A stretch of DNA of 64,000 nt from Ectopseudomonas toyotomiensis (GCF_900115695.1 NZ_FOXK01000014.1:1-64000), one strand, 5' to 3'; positions 47,762-57,569 are shown, counted from the stretch's first letter. Numbers and translations are program-made. Notes: generated by a model not told the origin, from the letters alone.

Positions 47762-47786
47762 GCGCCCGCAGCGGAACAGCGGGCGC
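47762..47786 (+). promoter_or_regulatory. hairpin in radC leader
   Basis: A perfect inverted repeat GCGCCCGC / GCGGGCGC with a 9-base loop lies 24 bases before the radC start, ahead of its GGAGGT ribosome-binding site. It may affect radC translation or end transcription from the coaBC side. Confidence 0.45.
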
Positions 47787-47809
47787 CTGGCTCGACATGG
47801 AGGTGCCCT

Positions 47810-48484
47810 ATGAGCATTCGCGACTGGCCCGCGGCGGAGCGTCCGCGGGAAAAACTCCTGGCGCAAGGCGCTGCCGCGCTGACCGACGCCGAATTACTGG
47901 CAATCTTCCTGCGCACTGGCGTGGCCGGTTGCAGTGCGGTAGATCTGGCGCGCCGGCTGCTCGCCGAGTTCGGCAGCCTGCGTGCGCTGCTGGAGGCTGA
48001 TCTGCCCGGCTTCAGCCAGCACCTGGGCCTGGGGCCGGCCAAGTACGCACAGCTGCAGGCCGTGCTGGAGATGGCCAGACGGCATTTGGCCGAGCGGCTG
48101 CGCCGCGATTCGGCGCTGGAAAGCCCGCAGGCGGTGCGCGATTACCTCAAGGCGCAGCTGCGCCACGAACCGCATGAGGTGTTCGGCTGCCTGTTTCTCG
48201 ATGCCAAGCACCGTGTGCTGGCCTTCGAGGTGCTGTTTCGCGGCAGCATCGACAGCGCCAGCGTCTATCCGCGGCAGGTGGTCAAGCGAGCGCTGGCCAA
48301 CAATGCCGCCGCCGTCATTCTTACCCATAACCACCCATCGGGCGTGTCGGAACCTAGCCAGGCCGACCGCGTACTGACCCAGCGGCTCAAGGATGCTCTG
48401 GCGCTGGTCGAGGTGCGCGTGCTCGACCATTTCATCGTTGGCGATGGTGAACCGCTGTCGATGGCCGAGCTGGGCTGGATGTAG
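47810..48484 (+). CDS. radC: RadC family JAMM-domain protein
   Basis: This 224-residue protein has an N-terminal HhH-like region and a C-terminal JAMM/MPN+ domain with the metal motif [15 protein letters not shown]. The historical link to DNA repair is disputed, and its real substrate is unknown. GGAGGT precedes the ATG. Conserved next to coaBC-dut. Confidence 0.93.
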   Translation: MSIRDWPAAERPREKLLAQGAAALTDAELLAIFLRTGVAGCSAVDLARRLLAEFGSLRALLEADLPGFSQHLGLGPAKYAQLQAVLEMARRHLAERLRRDSALESPQAVRDYLKAQLRHEPHEVFGCLFLDAKHRVLAFEVLFRGSIDSASVYPRQVVKRALANNAAAVILTHNHPSGVSEPSQADRVLTQRLKDALALVEVRVLDHFIVGDGEPLSMAELGWM

Positions 48485-48495
48485 CTGGTTCGGGT

Positions 48496-48517
48496 GTAGG
48501 GTGGGCTTCAGCCCACC
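48496..48517. repeat. REP-like palindrome (GGTGGGC type)
   Basis: GTAGG is followed by a perfect 7-bp stem GGTGGGC / GCCCACC with loop TTCA. It sits between the convergent radC and peptide-binding-protein genes. Confidence 0.65.
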
Positions 48518-48528
48518 ACGATGGCGCC

Positions 48529-50106
48529 TTATGGTGCGATCTGCACCGAGGCAAAATTCTGCCGACCGAACGGACTGACCTTATAACCCTCGACCTTGCT
48601 GCTGAGCAACGCGAAGGCGGTCGGGTGGGCCAGCGGCAGCCACAGAGCCTGCTCCTGAATGATCTGCTGCGCCTGGTGATAAAGGCGGCTGCGCTGATTC
48701 TGGTCGCTGCTGGCCTTGCCGTCCGCGATCAGCTTGTCCAGCGTTTCGTCGCAGTAGCGGGCGAAGTTCAGCCCTGACTGCACCGAGGCGCAGGCGAATT
48801 GCGGGGTGAGGAAGTTATCCGGGTCGCCGTTGTCGCCAGCCCAGCCCATGAACAGCAGGTCGTGCTCGCCGGCTTTGGCGCGGCGGATCAGCTCGCCCCA
48901 TTCGATCACGCGAATTTCGGCGTCGATGCCCACCTTGGCCAGATCCGCCTGCAGCAGTTGCGCGCCGAGGCTGGGGTTGGGATTGAGCAGGCTGCCGCTG
49001 GGGCGGGTCCAGATGGTGGTCTTGAACCCCCCTGCCAGACCAGCCTCGGCCAGCAGGGTGCGGGCCTTGGCCGGATCATGCGCATAGCCGGGCAGTTCGC
49101 TGGCGTAGCTCCAGGTGTTCGGCGGGTACGGGCCATTGGCCGGCTCGGCGCTGCCCTCGAACACGGCCTTGACGTAGCTGGCCTTGTCGAAGGCCAGGTT
49201 GATCGCCTGGCGCACTTGCGGTTTGTCCAGTGGTGGATGCTGGCTGTTGATGCCGACGAAGGCGGTCATGAAGGCGGCGGTCTGTGCGCTTTTCAGCTTG
49301 GTGTCGCCGGCGATGGCCTGTACGTCCTGCGGTTTCGGCGACAGGGCGATCTGGCATTCGCCGCGGCGCAGCTTCTGCAGGCGCACGTTGCTGTCTGGGG
49401 TGATGGCGAAGATCACCCGGTCCACGCCCGGCTTGCCGGCGAAATACTCCGGGTTGGCGCTGTAGCGCACGGCGGCATCCTTCTGGAAACGCTCGAAGAC
49501 GAACGGGCCGCTGCCGATGGGCGCGCTGTTGAGCTTCTGCGGGTTGCCGGCAGCCATTAGCTGGTCGGCGTATTCGGCGGAATAGATCGAGGCGAAGCCC
49601 ATGCTCAGGGTGGCGAGGAAGGTCGCATCACGGCGGTTCAGGGTAATACGCACGCTATGCGCATCCGGCGCCTCGACCTTGGCGATCAGGCTTGGCCACT
49701 GCATCGACTGGGCGTGTGGGTAACCACTGGCGGCAACCTTGTGCCAGGGGTGCTGCTCGTCGAGCATGCGCTGGAAACTGAAGAGCACGTCCTGGGCATC
49801 GAGAGTGCGGCTGGGCGTGAAGTCGGCGCTGTGGTGAAATTGCACGTCGTCGCGTAGTTTGAAGTCGTAGATCAGGCCGTCTTCGGAGATCGACCAACTG
49901 CGCGCCAGGCTCGGCAGCAGTTTGCCCTGCTCGGCGTCGAACTCCACCAGGCGGTTCATCAGCATGTCGGCCGAGGCATTGGTGGTGGTCAGCGAGTTGT
50001 ACTGCACCACGTCGAAACCCTCCGGGCTGGCTTCGGTGCACACGCTGAGGGTGGCGGCCTGGGCCAGGATCGGGGTGCACAGTAGAGTAGCGAGCAACAG
50101 GCGCAT
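48529..50106 (-). CDS. periplasmic peptide-binding protein of an ABC importer (DppA/SBP_bac_5 type)
   Basis: This 525-residue protein has a signal peptide (MRLLLATLLCTPILAQA) and the SBP_bac_5 fold. Examples are LSVCTEASPEGFDVVQYNSLTTTNASADMLMNRLVEFD near the N-terminus and the conserved NPDNF-like motif in GWAGDNGDPDNFLTPQF. It probably binds di- or oligopeptides. No permease or ATPase genes are adjacent, so it probably supplies a transporter encoded elsewhere. Confidence 0.9.
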   Translation of the reverse strand: MRLLLATLLCTPILAQAATLSVCTEASPEGFDVVQYNSLTTTNASADMLMNRLVEFDAEQGKLLPSLARSWSISEDGLIYDFKLRDDVQFHHSADFTPSRTLDAQDVLFSFQRMLDEQHPWHKVAASGYPHAQSMQWPSLIAKVEAPDAHSVRITLNRRDATFLATLSMGFASIYSAEYADQLMAAGNPQKLNSAPIGSGPFVFERFQKDAAVRYSANPEYFAGKPGVDRVIFAITPDSNVRLQKLRRGECQIALSPKPQDVQAIAGDTKLKSAQTAAFMTAFVGINSQHPPLDKPQVRQAINLAFDKASYVKAVFEGSAEPANGPYPPNTWSYASELPGYAHDPAKARTLLAEAGLAGGFKTTIWTRPSGSLLNPNPSLGAQLLQADLAKVGIDAEIRVIEWGELIRRAKAGEHDLLFMGWAGDNGDPDNFLTPQFACASVQSGLNFARYCDETLDKLIADGKASSDQNQRSRLYHQAQQIIQEQALWLPLAHPTAFALLSSKVEGYKVSPFGRQNFASVQIAP

Positions 50107-50275
50107 GGTGAAGTCCTCATTCCTGGCGTGAACGGCAAGCTTGCAACCCTAGTCGATTTGCCATGCACTGAATACCCGACCGAGGCGACGAGCGGTCAAA
50201 TCTTGATCAGGCCCCAACGGGCCGGCCCCCGGCGGGTCAGCTGGCTCGGGGTTGGGTTTTATCCTGCGTTTTTCC

Positions 50276-50304
50276 TTGTTGCTCCCAGGGCTTTCTGGTA
50301 TAAA
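50276..50304 (+). promoter_or_regulatory. sigma-70 promoter of rpmB-rpmG
   Basis: TTGTTG (-35) and TATAAA (-10) are spaced 17 bases. The site lies ~148 bases before the rpmB start, giving a long untranslated leader. Confidence 0.75.
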
Positions 50305-50409
50305 GCAGCGCTCTTTTCTAGGGGCCCGGTTCTTGCGCTATCCAGTGCGCCCGGTAAGACCCTCGAGAAACGCGGCGCCGAGCGCCAATGACATTGAGTT
50401 TAAGCGGCC

Positions 50410-50431
50410 AACCCATGCCGGGTTGGGCATG
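50410..50431 (+). promoter_or_regulatory. rpmB leader with mutually exclusive hairpins
   Basis: AACCC (50410-50414) can pair with GGGTT (50420-50424). Alternatively CATGCC (50414-50419) can pair with GGCATG (50426-50431). The two pairings overlap. The structure lies ~20 bases before the rpmB start, within the leader, so it may be a ribosomal-protein autoregulatory site. That is inference. Confidence 0.4.
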
Positions 50432-50451
50432 TGGTTTTAGAGGGCTGAGGC

Positions 50452-50688
50452 ATGTCGAGAGTCTGTCAAGTTACCGGTAAGGGTCCGGTAACCGGGAACA
50501 ACATTTCCCACGCAAACAACAAAACCCGTCGTCGTTTCCTGCCGAACCTGCAGCACCATCGCTTCTGGGTCGAGTCCGAGAAGCGCTTCGTGCGTCTGCG
50601 CGTATCTGCCAAAGGCATGCGCGTCATCGACAAGCGTGGCATCGACGTAGTGCTGGCTGAGCTGCGCGCTCGCGGCGAAAAGGTTTAA
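50452..50688 (+). CDS. rpmB: 50S ribosomal protein L28
   Basis: This 78-residue protein matches L28 ([34 protein letters not shown]). First gene of the conserved rpmB-rpmG pair, 10 bp before rpmG. Confidence 0.98.
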   Translation: MSRVCQVTGKGPVTGNNISHANNKTRRRFLPNLQHHRFWVESEKRFVRLRVSAKGMRVIDKRGIDVVLAELRARGEKV

Positions 50689-50698
50689 GGAGAGAGTC

Positions 50699-50854
50699 AT
50701 GCGTGAACTGATCCGTTTGGTGTCCAGCGCCGGTACCGGCCATTTCTACACCACCGACAAGAACAAGCGCACCACCCCCGACAAGATCGAAATCAAGAAA
50801 TTCGATCCGGTCGTACGCAAGCACGTGATGTACAAGGAAGCCAAGATCAAGTAA
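50699..50854 (+). CDS. rpmG: 50S ribosomal protein L33
   Basis: This 51-residue protein matches L33 ([20 protein letters not shown], ending [13 protein letters not shown]). It is the zinc-independent form, with no CxxC pairs. AGGAGAG precedes the ATG. A strong terminator follows 22 bp after the stop. Confidence 0.98.
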   Translation: MRELIRLVSSAGTGHFYTTDKNKRTTPDKIEIKKFDPVVRKHVMYKEAKIK

Positions 50855-50875
50855 TTGATCGGCTGCCTGGCAAAG

Positions 50876-50906
50876 AAGCCCGCCCTAATCGGCGGGCTTT
50901 TTTTTG
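50876..50906 (+). terminator. rho-independent terminator of rpmBG
   Basis: The stem AGCCCGCC / GGCGGGCT with loop CTAATC is followed by an eight-T run. Confidence 0.95.
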
Positions 50907-51139
50907 TCCGTGTTTTCCCCTCGGACTCGCGCCTGCGCAGCTCATTTGCACGGGTCGGTTGGCGCGGCTATTGGTCGCGCATTTTTTTTGCGCAACTCGC
51001 TCACCTGCGACTTACGTCACACAACACCTCGGTTTAGACTGCGCCGTTGCCGTGGAACTGACTCATCCATCAGCTTTTTGGTGGATGTGGGTACATGGGG
51101 TTCGGGCATCCTCCGTTCGTCATTCGCCCAGAGGCTCGC

Positions 51140-52354
51140 ATGACCGCTTCAGCTCATTGTGTGGAAGTCCTGATTGCCGAGGCGGATCCCTGGACGTCCA
51201 ACCTGTTGCAGCAACTGGTGCTCGACGTGTGTGGCGATGCCCGTGTGCTACAGGTCAGCGATGGTCAGGCGGCTCTGGCGCGCTGCAAGCGGCGCTTGCC
51301 CGATCTGGTGATCGCCGATGGCGAGCTGCCGGGGCTCGATGGCCTGGAGCTGCTGCGCCAGTTGCGCCGTCACCCGCGTACACCGGCGCTGCCGTTCGTA
51401 CTCATCAGCGGTCGCCTGGATGCCAGCAGCGTGCGCGCCGCGCGGCCGCTGGCACCCAGTGCCTATCTGGCCAAGCCCTTCAATGCCGAGAGTCTGCGTC
51501 AGCGCCTGCGCACATTGTTGCCCGCGCCTGCGGCCGCGGTGGCGGTGCGTCAGCCGCTGTTGCTCAGTGAGCTGCGTGACTATCTCGATACGGTGCGCGA
51601 AGAGGGGCAGGGCGCGCCGCTGCTCAGCGATGTACGCAATGCCGTGAGCCAGGGGCTGCAGGCCGGCGAGCAGGACCTGGGCGAGCTGGAGGCGGTATTC
51701 GGCAGCGACCCGCAGATCACCGCGCTGCTGATCGCTGCCGCCAGCACCGCCGCGCAGCATCAGGGTGTGCCTTGTCATACCCTGACCCAGGCGCTGCAGC
51801 GCCTGGGTGTGGCGCGCACGCTGAATCTTGTGCTGGGCTTGGCGCTGCAGCGTAATGCCCAGCTGCGTGACCTACGCCTGGCAGAATTGGCTGCGCATAC
51901 CTGGCAGCAGGCGCGACGCAGCGCCGAGCTGGCGCGCTGGCTGGCGCTCGAACTGAAGCTGGACGCGGAGCTCTGCTATACCGCTGGTCTGCTGCACAAT
52001 TTGGGCGAACTGTCCCTGCTGCGCAGCCTGCAGGACTGGCAGGAAGCGGGTGGTGAACTGAGCAACGAGCAGATCGACGATGCGATGCTGCGCCGCTCGG
52101 CGAGCTTCGGTTCGGCCCTGCGTATCCGCTGGCGATTGCCGTTCGGCCTGCGAGAGCTGATCGCAGCGCTCTATGGCCTGGGCAGCGGCGTGTTCTCGCG
52201 TGAGGCGCTGGTGCTCAACCTCACCGGTCTGTTGCTGGCCCTGCCGAACAACGAGCTGCCAGCCAGCCTGGTCGAAGCGCGCTGCGTGCGCATGTTGCGC
52301 CTGGACCCGGCGCTGCTCGAGCGCGTACCGGTGGCGCTCTATCAGGCTTCCTGA
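51140..52354 (+). CDS. response regulator with REC and HDOD domains
   Basis: This 404-residue protein has an N-terminal receiver domain (about 8-130; phospho-Asp in LVIADGELPGLDG, Lys in YLAKPF). A C-terminal HDOD-like domain follows (about 160-380; AAASTAAQHQ, LCYTAGLLHNLGELSLL). It is likely a two-component output scaffold; no kinase is adjacent. The ATG at 51140 is preferred over a start 15 codons earlier. The 3' end overlaps the facing GGDEF-EAL gene by 13 bp, hinting at shared signalling context. Confidence 0.85.
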   Translation: MTASAHCVEVLIAEADPWTSNLLQQLVLDVCGDARVLQVSDGQAALARCKRRLPDLVIADGELPGLDGLELLRQLRRHPRTPALPFVLISGRLDASSVRAARPLAPSAYLAKPFNAESLRQRLRTLLPAPAAAVAVRQPLLLSELRDYLDTVREEGQGAPLLSDVRNAVSQGLQAGEQDLGELEAVFGSDPQITALLIAAASTAAQHQGVPCHTLTQALQRLGVARTLNLVLGLALQRNAQLRDLRLAELAAHTWQQARRSAELARWLALELKLDAELCYTAGLLHNLGELSLLRSLQDWQEAGGELSNEQIDDAMLRRSASFGSALRIRWRLPFGLRELIAALYGLGSGVFSREALVLNLTGLLLALPNNELPASLVEARCVRMLRLDPALLERVPVALYQAS

Positions 52355-55221
52355 GTGTCGTGGCGACGCGCGTCGTCGGCCAGTTTCCGCAAGGGCTGCG
52401 GGCGGCCAACGAAGTAGCCTTGGGCATAGTCGATGCCCAGGCGGCGCAGGCAGTCCAGACTGGCCTGGGTCTCGACGAATTCGGCGACGGTGAGCAGGCC
52501 CAGTTGCCCGGCGATCTGGCGCATCGAGCCGACCATGGCCTGGTTGATCGGGTCGTTCTCGATACCGCTGATAAAGCTGCCGTCGATCTTGAGGATGTCC
52601 AGCGGCAGGTGACGCAGATAAGCGTAGGAGGCGAAGCCGCTGCCAAAATCGTCCAGGGCGACTTTCAGCCCCTTGCTGCGTAGTTCCTCGATCCACTGGG
52701 CGGAGACGCCCAGCTCACCCAAGGCGACCATTTCCGTCACTTCGATGCAGAACTTTCCGGGCGGTAGACCCTGGTGCTGCAGCTCATTCTGCAGCAAACG
52801 GTGGAAGTCGGAATCGAGCAGAGAGTTGGCGCTGAGGTTGACGTTGACCTGAGCCAGCTGCGCCAGGTGCCGTGGGTTGGCGGCCAGCCAGGCGCATAGA
52901 TGCTGGACGACCCAGCGGTCGATGGCGCCGAGAAAGTCATAACGCGCCGCTGCATCGAGAAATTGCGCCGGGCTGATCCACTCGCCACTCTGCGGATCGC
53001 GGTAGCGCAGCAGGACTTCGTAGTGCAGGCCGGCAGTGGCACTCTGCAGCGCTTGTACCGGTTGGTAGAACAGCTCGAAATGACCGCGTTCGCAGGCTTC
53101 ACGCAGGCGGGTTATCCACTGCAACTGGCGTTGATGTTCGAGCAGCGCGCCATCTTCCGGGTTGAACTGGCACACGCGATTGCGGCCCTGGTGCTTGGCC
53201 AACTGGCTGGCGCTGCTGGCCCAGGTCAGTGCGGTCTCCCAGTCGCGTACGCCAGAGCCGAGGGCGAGCAGGCCGATGCTGGTGTGGAGACGAAAGGGGC
53301 GCCCCTGCCAGGTGAAGACGAACTGTTCGACCGCCCGGCGCAAGGCCTCGGCCTGCTTGAGGGCGGCCTCGTCATCGACTTCGCGCAGCAGCACGGCGAA
53401 CTCGTCACCGCCGACGCGGGCCAGCTCGGCATGGCGCGGCAACTGGTGCGCGAGCTGGGTTGCCAGTTGCCTGAGCAACTGGTCACCGGCGGAGTGGCCA
53501 CAGAGGTCGTTGACCTGCTTGAAGCGGTCCAGGCTCAGGTGCAGCAGATGGCTGAAGCGGCGCTTGGTGTTGCCGCCCAGAGTTTCCGAGAGCAGCCTTT
53601 CCAGTTCGCGGCGGTTGAGCAGACCGGTCAGCGCGTCATGCGCGGCCAGCTGTTGCAGGCGCTCCTCGAGCGCGCGGCGTTCGCTGAGATCGACCACGAT
53701 GCCTTCGATGCGGTCTCGCTGAGGGCGCAGATGCAACGACAGGTAGACCCACAGTGGACGCTGTTTCAGGTCGTACAACTGGCATTCGCAGGCGACCGTG
53801 CCGGCCTCGGTGTCGAGTTGCTGCAGCAGCTCGCGCCACTGGGTTTCACCGAGCAGTCGCTGTAGCGGCAATCCGACCAACTGCACGGCCGGTGTATCGC
53901 TGCCGAGCAGGCGTGCCAGGCTTGGGTTGGCTTCCAGCAGCCTGCCGTCGTGGTCACAGCGGAAGATGCCCTCGCCGCTGTGGCGAAACAGCGCCTGGTA
54001 CTGCTCCAGGTTGTCGATGGCCTGCGCCTGGCTGCTCAGCAGCACGCGGCGCACGCGCTCCAGCTGCTTGTCGAGCAGGGCGCCGAACAGCAGCATGCTC
54101 AGTGCCGGCAGGTAGGCGTAAAGCGCATAGAAACCGGCGGGCAGCGGAATCAGTCCGGCGCGGCTCAGCGGCACCAGCAACATCAGCACCAGTGCGGCGC
54201 TCCAGCACAGCATGTATCCGGGGGCGTAGGGGCGGCGCTGGTAGACGCCGAGGATCATCAGCAGCAACTGATACAGCCCGGTGGCCAGCGTCAGCAGGTT
54301 GAGGGTCTGGTAGGCGTGGGGATGGTCGACGAAGACGCCGCCGATGCTGACCAGCAGGGTGGCCGCGAACAGGGCATCGCGCAGCCAGCGCAGACGTCCA
54401 AGTTTCAGGCCCAGGGCGCTGGCGATGAACAGCGAGCTGAAGATCATCATCCCGGCGGTGGGTAGATTGATCAGCAATTTGGGCAGCAGCGTCCACTGCG
54501 GCCAGAGCAGGCCGGCAATGTTGTACAGGCTGGTGTTGTATAGCGCCACGCACAACGAGGTGAGGCTGAAGTAGGCCAGTTGCGCTTCGCGCAGGGTGCT
54601 GAACTTGACCAGATAGAACAGTGCCAGGGCGAGCAGGGCGCCGATCAGCAGGCCGCTCTGTAGCCAGCTGTAAGCGATCAGTTGTTGGCCTTGTGCGGCG
54701 CCGACCACCTGCAACGGCAGGTTGATCGCCGAATGACTCTGCACGCGCAGCAGCAGGCTGTGCGGGCCATCGTCCAGGCGTGGCAGGTTGAGCAGAAACT
54801 GTGGATAGGGCTCGCCACGTTCGGCGAATGGACGTTTTGCGCCGCTGTACAGTGGCCCGAGCGACTGCTCGCCATCGAACAGCCAGACCTCCAGATCATC
54901 GAGGAAGGTCTGGCCGATGATCAGTTGCAGGCGTTCGGCTGGCGGTGTCTGCAATTGCACGGCGAGCCACCAGGCGCTGCGTGTATAGCCGATGCGGGCG
55001 GTACCCTGAACCTGGCGGCCCTCTTGCGTGATGCGCTGCAATACCTCGCTGGCGCTCAGTTGGCCGCTCGGATCTTCCAACAGCAGGCTGTGCTCGATGC
55101 TCACCGGCGCGGCCAGATCGGCAGCGCTGAGCTTGAGCAGCGGCAGCGCACTGGCCGCCCAGGCCGGCACGACGCAGGCCAGGCAAAGCAGCAATATCAG
55201 TGAGCGAAGCGGTCGAAGCAT
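52342..55221 (-). CDS. 7TM-DISM sensor with PAS, GGDEF and EAL domains
   Basis: This 959-residue membrane protein has a signal peptide, a periplasmic 7TMR-DISMED2 domain (about 30-165), about seven membrane helices (about 185-385), a PAS domain (about 400-520), GGDEF (about 525-695) and EAL (about 705-950). GGDEF is intact (RVGGDEFAV) but the RxxD inhibitory site is absent. EAL keeps EVLLR, NVNLS, IEVTE, DDFGSG, LKIDGSFI and VAEFVET, so phosphodiesterase activity is likely. It probably tunes c-di-GMP in response to an envelope signal. Whether both activities operate is unknown. Confidence 0.9.
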   Translation of the reverse strand: MLRPLRSLILLLCLACVVPAWAASALPLLKLSAADLAAPVSIEHSLLLEDPSGQLSASEVLQRITQEGRQVQGTARIGYTRSAWWLAVQLQTPPAERLQLIIGQTFLDDLEVWLFDGEQSLGPLYSGAKRPFAERGEPYPQFLLNLPRLDDGPHSLLLRVQSHSAINLPLQVVGAAQGQQLIAYSWLQSGLLIGALLALALFYLVKFSTLREAQLAYFSLTSLCVALYNTSLYNIAGLLWPQWTLLPKLLINLPTAGMMIFSSLFIASALGLKLGRLRWLRDALFAATLLVSIGGVFVDHPHAYQTLNLLTLATGLYQLLLMILGVYQRRPYAPGYMLCWSAALVLMLLVPLSRAGLIPLPAGFYALYAYLPALSMLLFGALLDKQLERVRRVLLSSQAQAIDNLEQYQALFRHSGEGIFRCDHDGRLLEANPSLARLLGSDTPAVQLVGLPLQRLLGETQWRELLQQLDTEAGTVACECQLYDLKQRPLWVYLSLHLRPQRDRIEGIVVDLSERRALEERLQQLAAHDALTGLLNRRELERLLSETLGGNTKRRFSHLLHLSLDRFKQVNDLCGHSAGDQLLRQLATQLAHQLPRHAELARVGGDEFAVLLREVDDEAALKQAEALRRAVEQFVFTWQGRPFRLHTSIGLLALGSGVRDWETALTWASSASQLAKHQGRNRVCQFNPEDGALLEHQRQLQWITRLREACERGHFELFYQPVQALQSATAGLHYEVLLRYRDPQSGEWISPAQFLDAAARYDFLGAIDRWVVQHLCAWLAANPRHLAQLAQVNVNLSANSLLDSDFHRLLQNELQHQGLPPGKFCIEVTEMVALGELGVSAQWIEELRSKGLKVALDDFGSGFASYAYLRHLPLDILKIDGSFISGIENDPINQAMVGSMRQIAGQLGLLTVAEFVETQASLDCLRRLGIDYAQGYFVGRPQPLRKLADDARRHDTQEA

Positions 55222-55393
55222 CCTGGGCGCCTCATGGCAACTACGAGGGCGCCGAAGTCCGGTGGACGCTGTCGGGTCTGAGGAGCGGTCGGGCGCAGGG
55301 CAATTCTAGCCGACTACTGGCGCGATGATTGCGCTGCGAGTCTCATCCGTCGGGTCGCGCGACGACGAATGGCTGCGCCCCCTTCAGCCATGC

Positions 55394-56452
55394 TCAGGCA
55401 GTCTGCGCGCGCTCCTCGCCCGTCTTTTGACGGCGCGTCCAGCGATTTGCCCGGGCGAAGGTACCGAAGTCGTTGAAGCGAACGCCCATCTCGCGCATCA
55501 CCCGGTGGGCGAAAGGCACGGTCAGTTGGCGGATATAGAACGGCTCCTTGACCACGAAATGGTGGATCGCATGACTGCTGCCGAAGTTGAAGCAGAACGC
55601 CTGCAGCGGCCACAGCCACCAGGGGTTTAGCACCTGGGTCTGCTGGATCACGTTGCCTGGTTCGACGTCACCGTAGTAGTGCATGTTGGAGCTGACGAAG
55701 TGCAGACAGAAGGTACGCAGCACGTTGGGCCCGACCAGCACCACCACGGCGACGTTCACCACCTCCATCACGTTCAGGGTGCCGGCCGACCAGGCGATCG
55801 GAGCACCGAGCGCAGCACCGGCCCAATCCAGCAGATGGAAACCGAGGAACAGGTACCAGGTCGCCCAGTTGAGCAGTCCCAGCGGCGCGTAGACCTTCAG
55901 CGTGCGGGTAAGGATCAGCCTGCGGTGCTCGGGATTCTTCGCCCGCAGCCAGCGAATCAACGAACTCATCATGTTGTCGCCGACCATCAGCAGGCGCGCG
56001 ATGCCCCAGGGCTCGCCGTTGGTGATGGCGCGCTCTTCCATGTCGGCTTCGCTACCGGACACCTTGTGATGATTGAGATGCAGATGGCGGCGTACCCAGG
56101 GGTTGATGGTGCTCGGCCGCGCCAGCCAGACCAGCGCCAGCATCAGGTTGTGCGGCAGCGGCCGCTTGCGGAAGTACATCGAGTGGATCAGGTCGTGCTC
56201 CAGCTCGTGAGTCAGCGAGGCGAAGAAGGCATTGAGCAGCAGGCACGCCCACCAGGCCAGGTAGCCGCCGATGTACAACGCCGCCGAGCCGAGCATGCCG
56301 AGCAGTGCGAAAGCGAGAATACCGGCGCCGAGCGCGTCCTGATGTCGCAGGATCGGGTAGCGTTGGCGCAGGGCGTTGCCGTGAGCCATCACCTGTTCAC
56401 GGATATAAGCGGCGCGTTGCTGGTCATTAAGGCTTGCGGGAGAGGGCGACAT
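55394..56452 (-). CDS. membrane fatty acid desaturase
   Basis: This 352-residue integral membrane di-iron enzyme has four to five hydrophobic segments and three histidine boxes: HELEHDLIH (about 81-89), HLHLNHH (about 121-127) and SSHAIHHF near residue 293. Homologues desaturate acyl lipids or acyl-CoA with O2. The adjacent divergent AraC regulator and the FAD oxidoreductase beyond it could supply control and electrons. Substrate position is unknown. Confidence 0.88.
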   Translation of the reverse strand: MSPSPASLNDQQRAAYIREQVMAHGNALRQRYPILRHQDALGAGILAFALLGMLGSAALYIGGYLAWWACLLLNAFFASLTHELEHDLIHSMYFRKRPLPHNLMLALVWLARPSTINPWVRRHLHLNHHKVSGSEADMEERAITNGEPWGIARLLMVGDNMMSSLIRWLRAKNPEHRRLILTRTLKVYAPLGLLNWATWYLFLGFHLLDWAGAALGAPIAWSAGTLNVMEVVNVAVVVLVGPNVLRTFCLHFVSSNMHYYGDVEPGNVIQQTQVLNPWWLWPLQAFCFNFGSSHAIHHFVVKEPFYIRQLTVPFAHRVMREMGVRFNDFGTFARANRWTRRQKTGEERAQTA

Positions 56453-56555
56453 GCCGACATCCTCTTGTTATGGGGTTGTGACTTCACTGTGCTGTGACGG
56501 TCGTCAGAGCGCCCGACCGTGCACGCCAACCTGCCTACCGGATACGCCAATCTGC

Positions 56556-57569
56556 ATGACCGCCGAACCCACCACCCTGGCCAGCTGGACCCGCGCCCTG
56601 CGCAAGCAGCTCGATGCCCTCGGCCTGGACAGCGCTGCGCTGTGCCGCGAGGCGGGGCTCGCCCCGGCAGTGCTCGACGACCCCAACGCGCGCTGCCCGC
56701 TGTCGGTCACCACGCGCCTGTGGCAGCTGGCGGTGGCCGCCAGTGGTGACCCGGCGCTGGGGCTGAAGACCTCTCAGTTCGTCAGCCCGACCACCTTCCA
56801 CGCCCTGGGTTATGCACTGATCGCCAGCAGCAGCCTGCGCGAGATGTTCGAGCGCATCGTGCGTTACCACCGGGTGGTCAGCGATGCGCTGCAGCTGGAG
56901 TTGCGCGAGCTGGAAGACGTCTACGAATTTCGTTTTCGCGTACCGCCAGGCAGCCCAGCGCCCGCGCCCGAGGCGCTGGACGCCTTTGCCGCGATCTACG
57001 TGCGCAGCTGTCGCAATCGCCTGAACCGGGAGTTCTCGCCGCTGCTGGTGCAATTGCAGCGCCCGCAGCCAACCGACCCGGCCCCCTGGCAGGCGGTATT
57101 TCGCGCACCACTGCAGTTCGATGCCGAGGAAAGCCTGCTGCGCTTTCCCCGCGCCGCGTTCGAACAACGGCTGGACGACGGCAATCCGGAGCTGGCCGAA
57201 CACAACGAGACGGTGCTCAGACGCAACCTGGAGCAACTTCAGGCAGCCAGTTGCAGCGAGCGGGTGCGCAGTTGCCTGGAGGCTCAACTGCCTGATGGCG
57301 AGCCCTCCGCCGAGCGTATCGCCCAGGCTCTGCACCTGAGCCTGCGCAGCCTGCAGCGCCACCTGGCTGAAGAGGGCACCAGCTACGAGGCGCTGCTCGG
57401 CGAGACGCGCCACGCCCTGGCGTTGCGGCATATGCGCGACCCGCGCTGTTCGATCAGCGAAATTGCCTATCTGCTCGGCTTCAGCGACAGCAGCAGCTTT
57501 GGCCGAGCCTTCAAACGCTGGACCGGTCAGACGCCGAGCCAATACCGCGACGGATTCAACAACGCATGA
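56556..57569 (+). CDS. AraC-family regulator (arabinose-binding-domain type)
   Basis: This 337-residue regulator has an N-terminal ligand-binding domain (about 20-210; LALGYALIASSSLREMFERIVRYHRVVSDALQLEL-like region) and C-terminal AraC HTHs (ERIAQALHLSLRSLQRHLAEEGTSYEALLGETRHALALRHM and ISEIAYLLGFSDSSSFGRAFKRWTGQTPSQYR). This type includes desaturase regulators such as DesT-adjacent and OruR-like proteins. The divergent desaturase is the probable target. It overlaps the next gene by 4 bp. Confidence 0.87.
   Translation: MTAEPTTLASWTRALRKQLDALGLDSAALCREAGLAPAVLDDPNARCPLSVTTRLWQLAVAASGDPALGLKTSQFVSPTTFHALGYALIASSSLREMFERIVRYHRVVSDALQLELRELEDVYEFRFRVPPGSPAPAPEALDAFAAIYVRSCRNRLNREFSPLLVQLQRPQPTDPAPWQAVFRAPLQFDAEESLLRFPRAAFEQRLDDGNPELAEHNETVLRRNLEQLQAASCSERVRSCLEAQLPDGEPSAERIAQALHLSLRSLQRHLAEEGTSYEALLGETRHALALRHMRDPRCSISEIAYLLGFSDSSSFGRAFKRWTGQTPSQYRDGFNNA

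Larger units (their letters stand above)
50107..50451. other. intergenic region with rpmBG promoter and leader
   Basis: No gene in 345 bp. It contains the rpmBG promoter (50276-50304) and a ~140-nt leader with hairpins (50410-50431). The left part should hold the promoter of the peptide-binding-protein gene, not identified. Confidence 0.65.
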
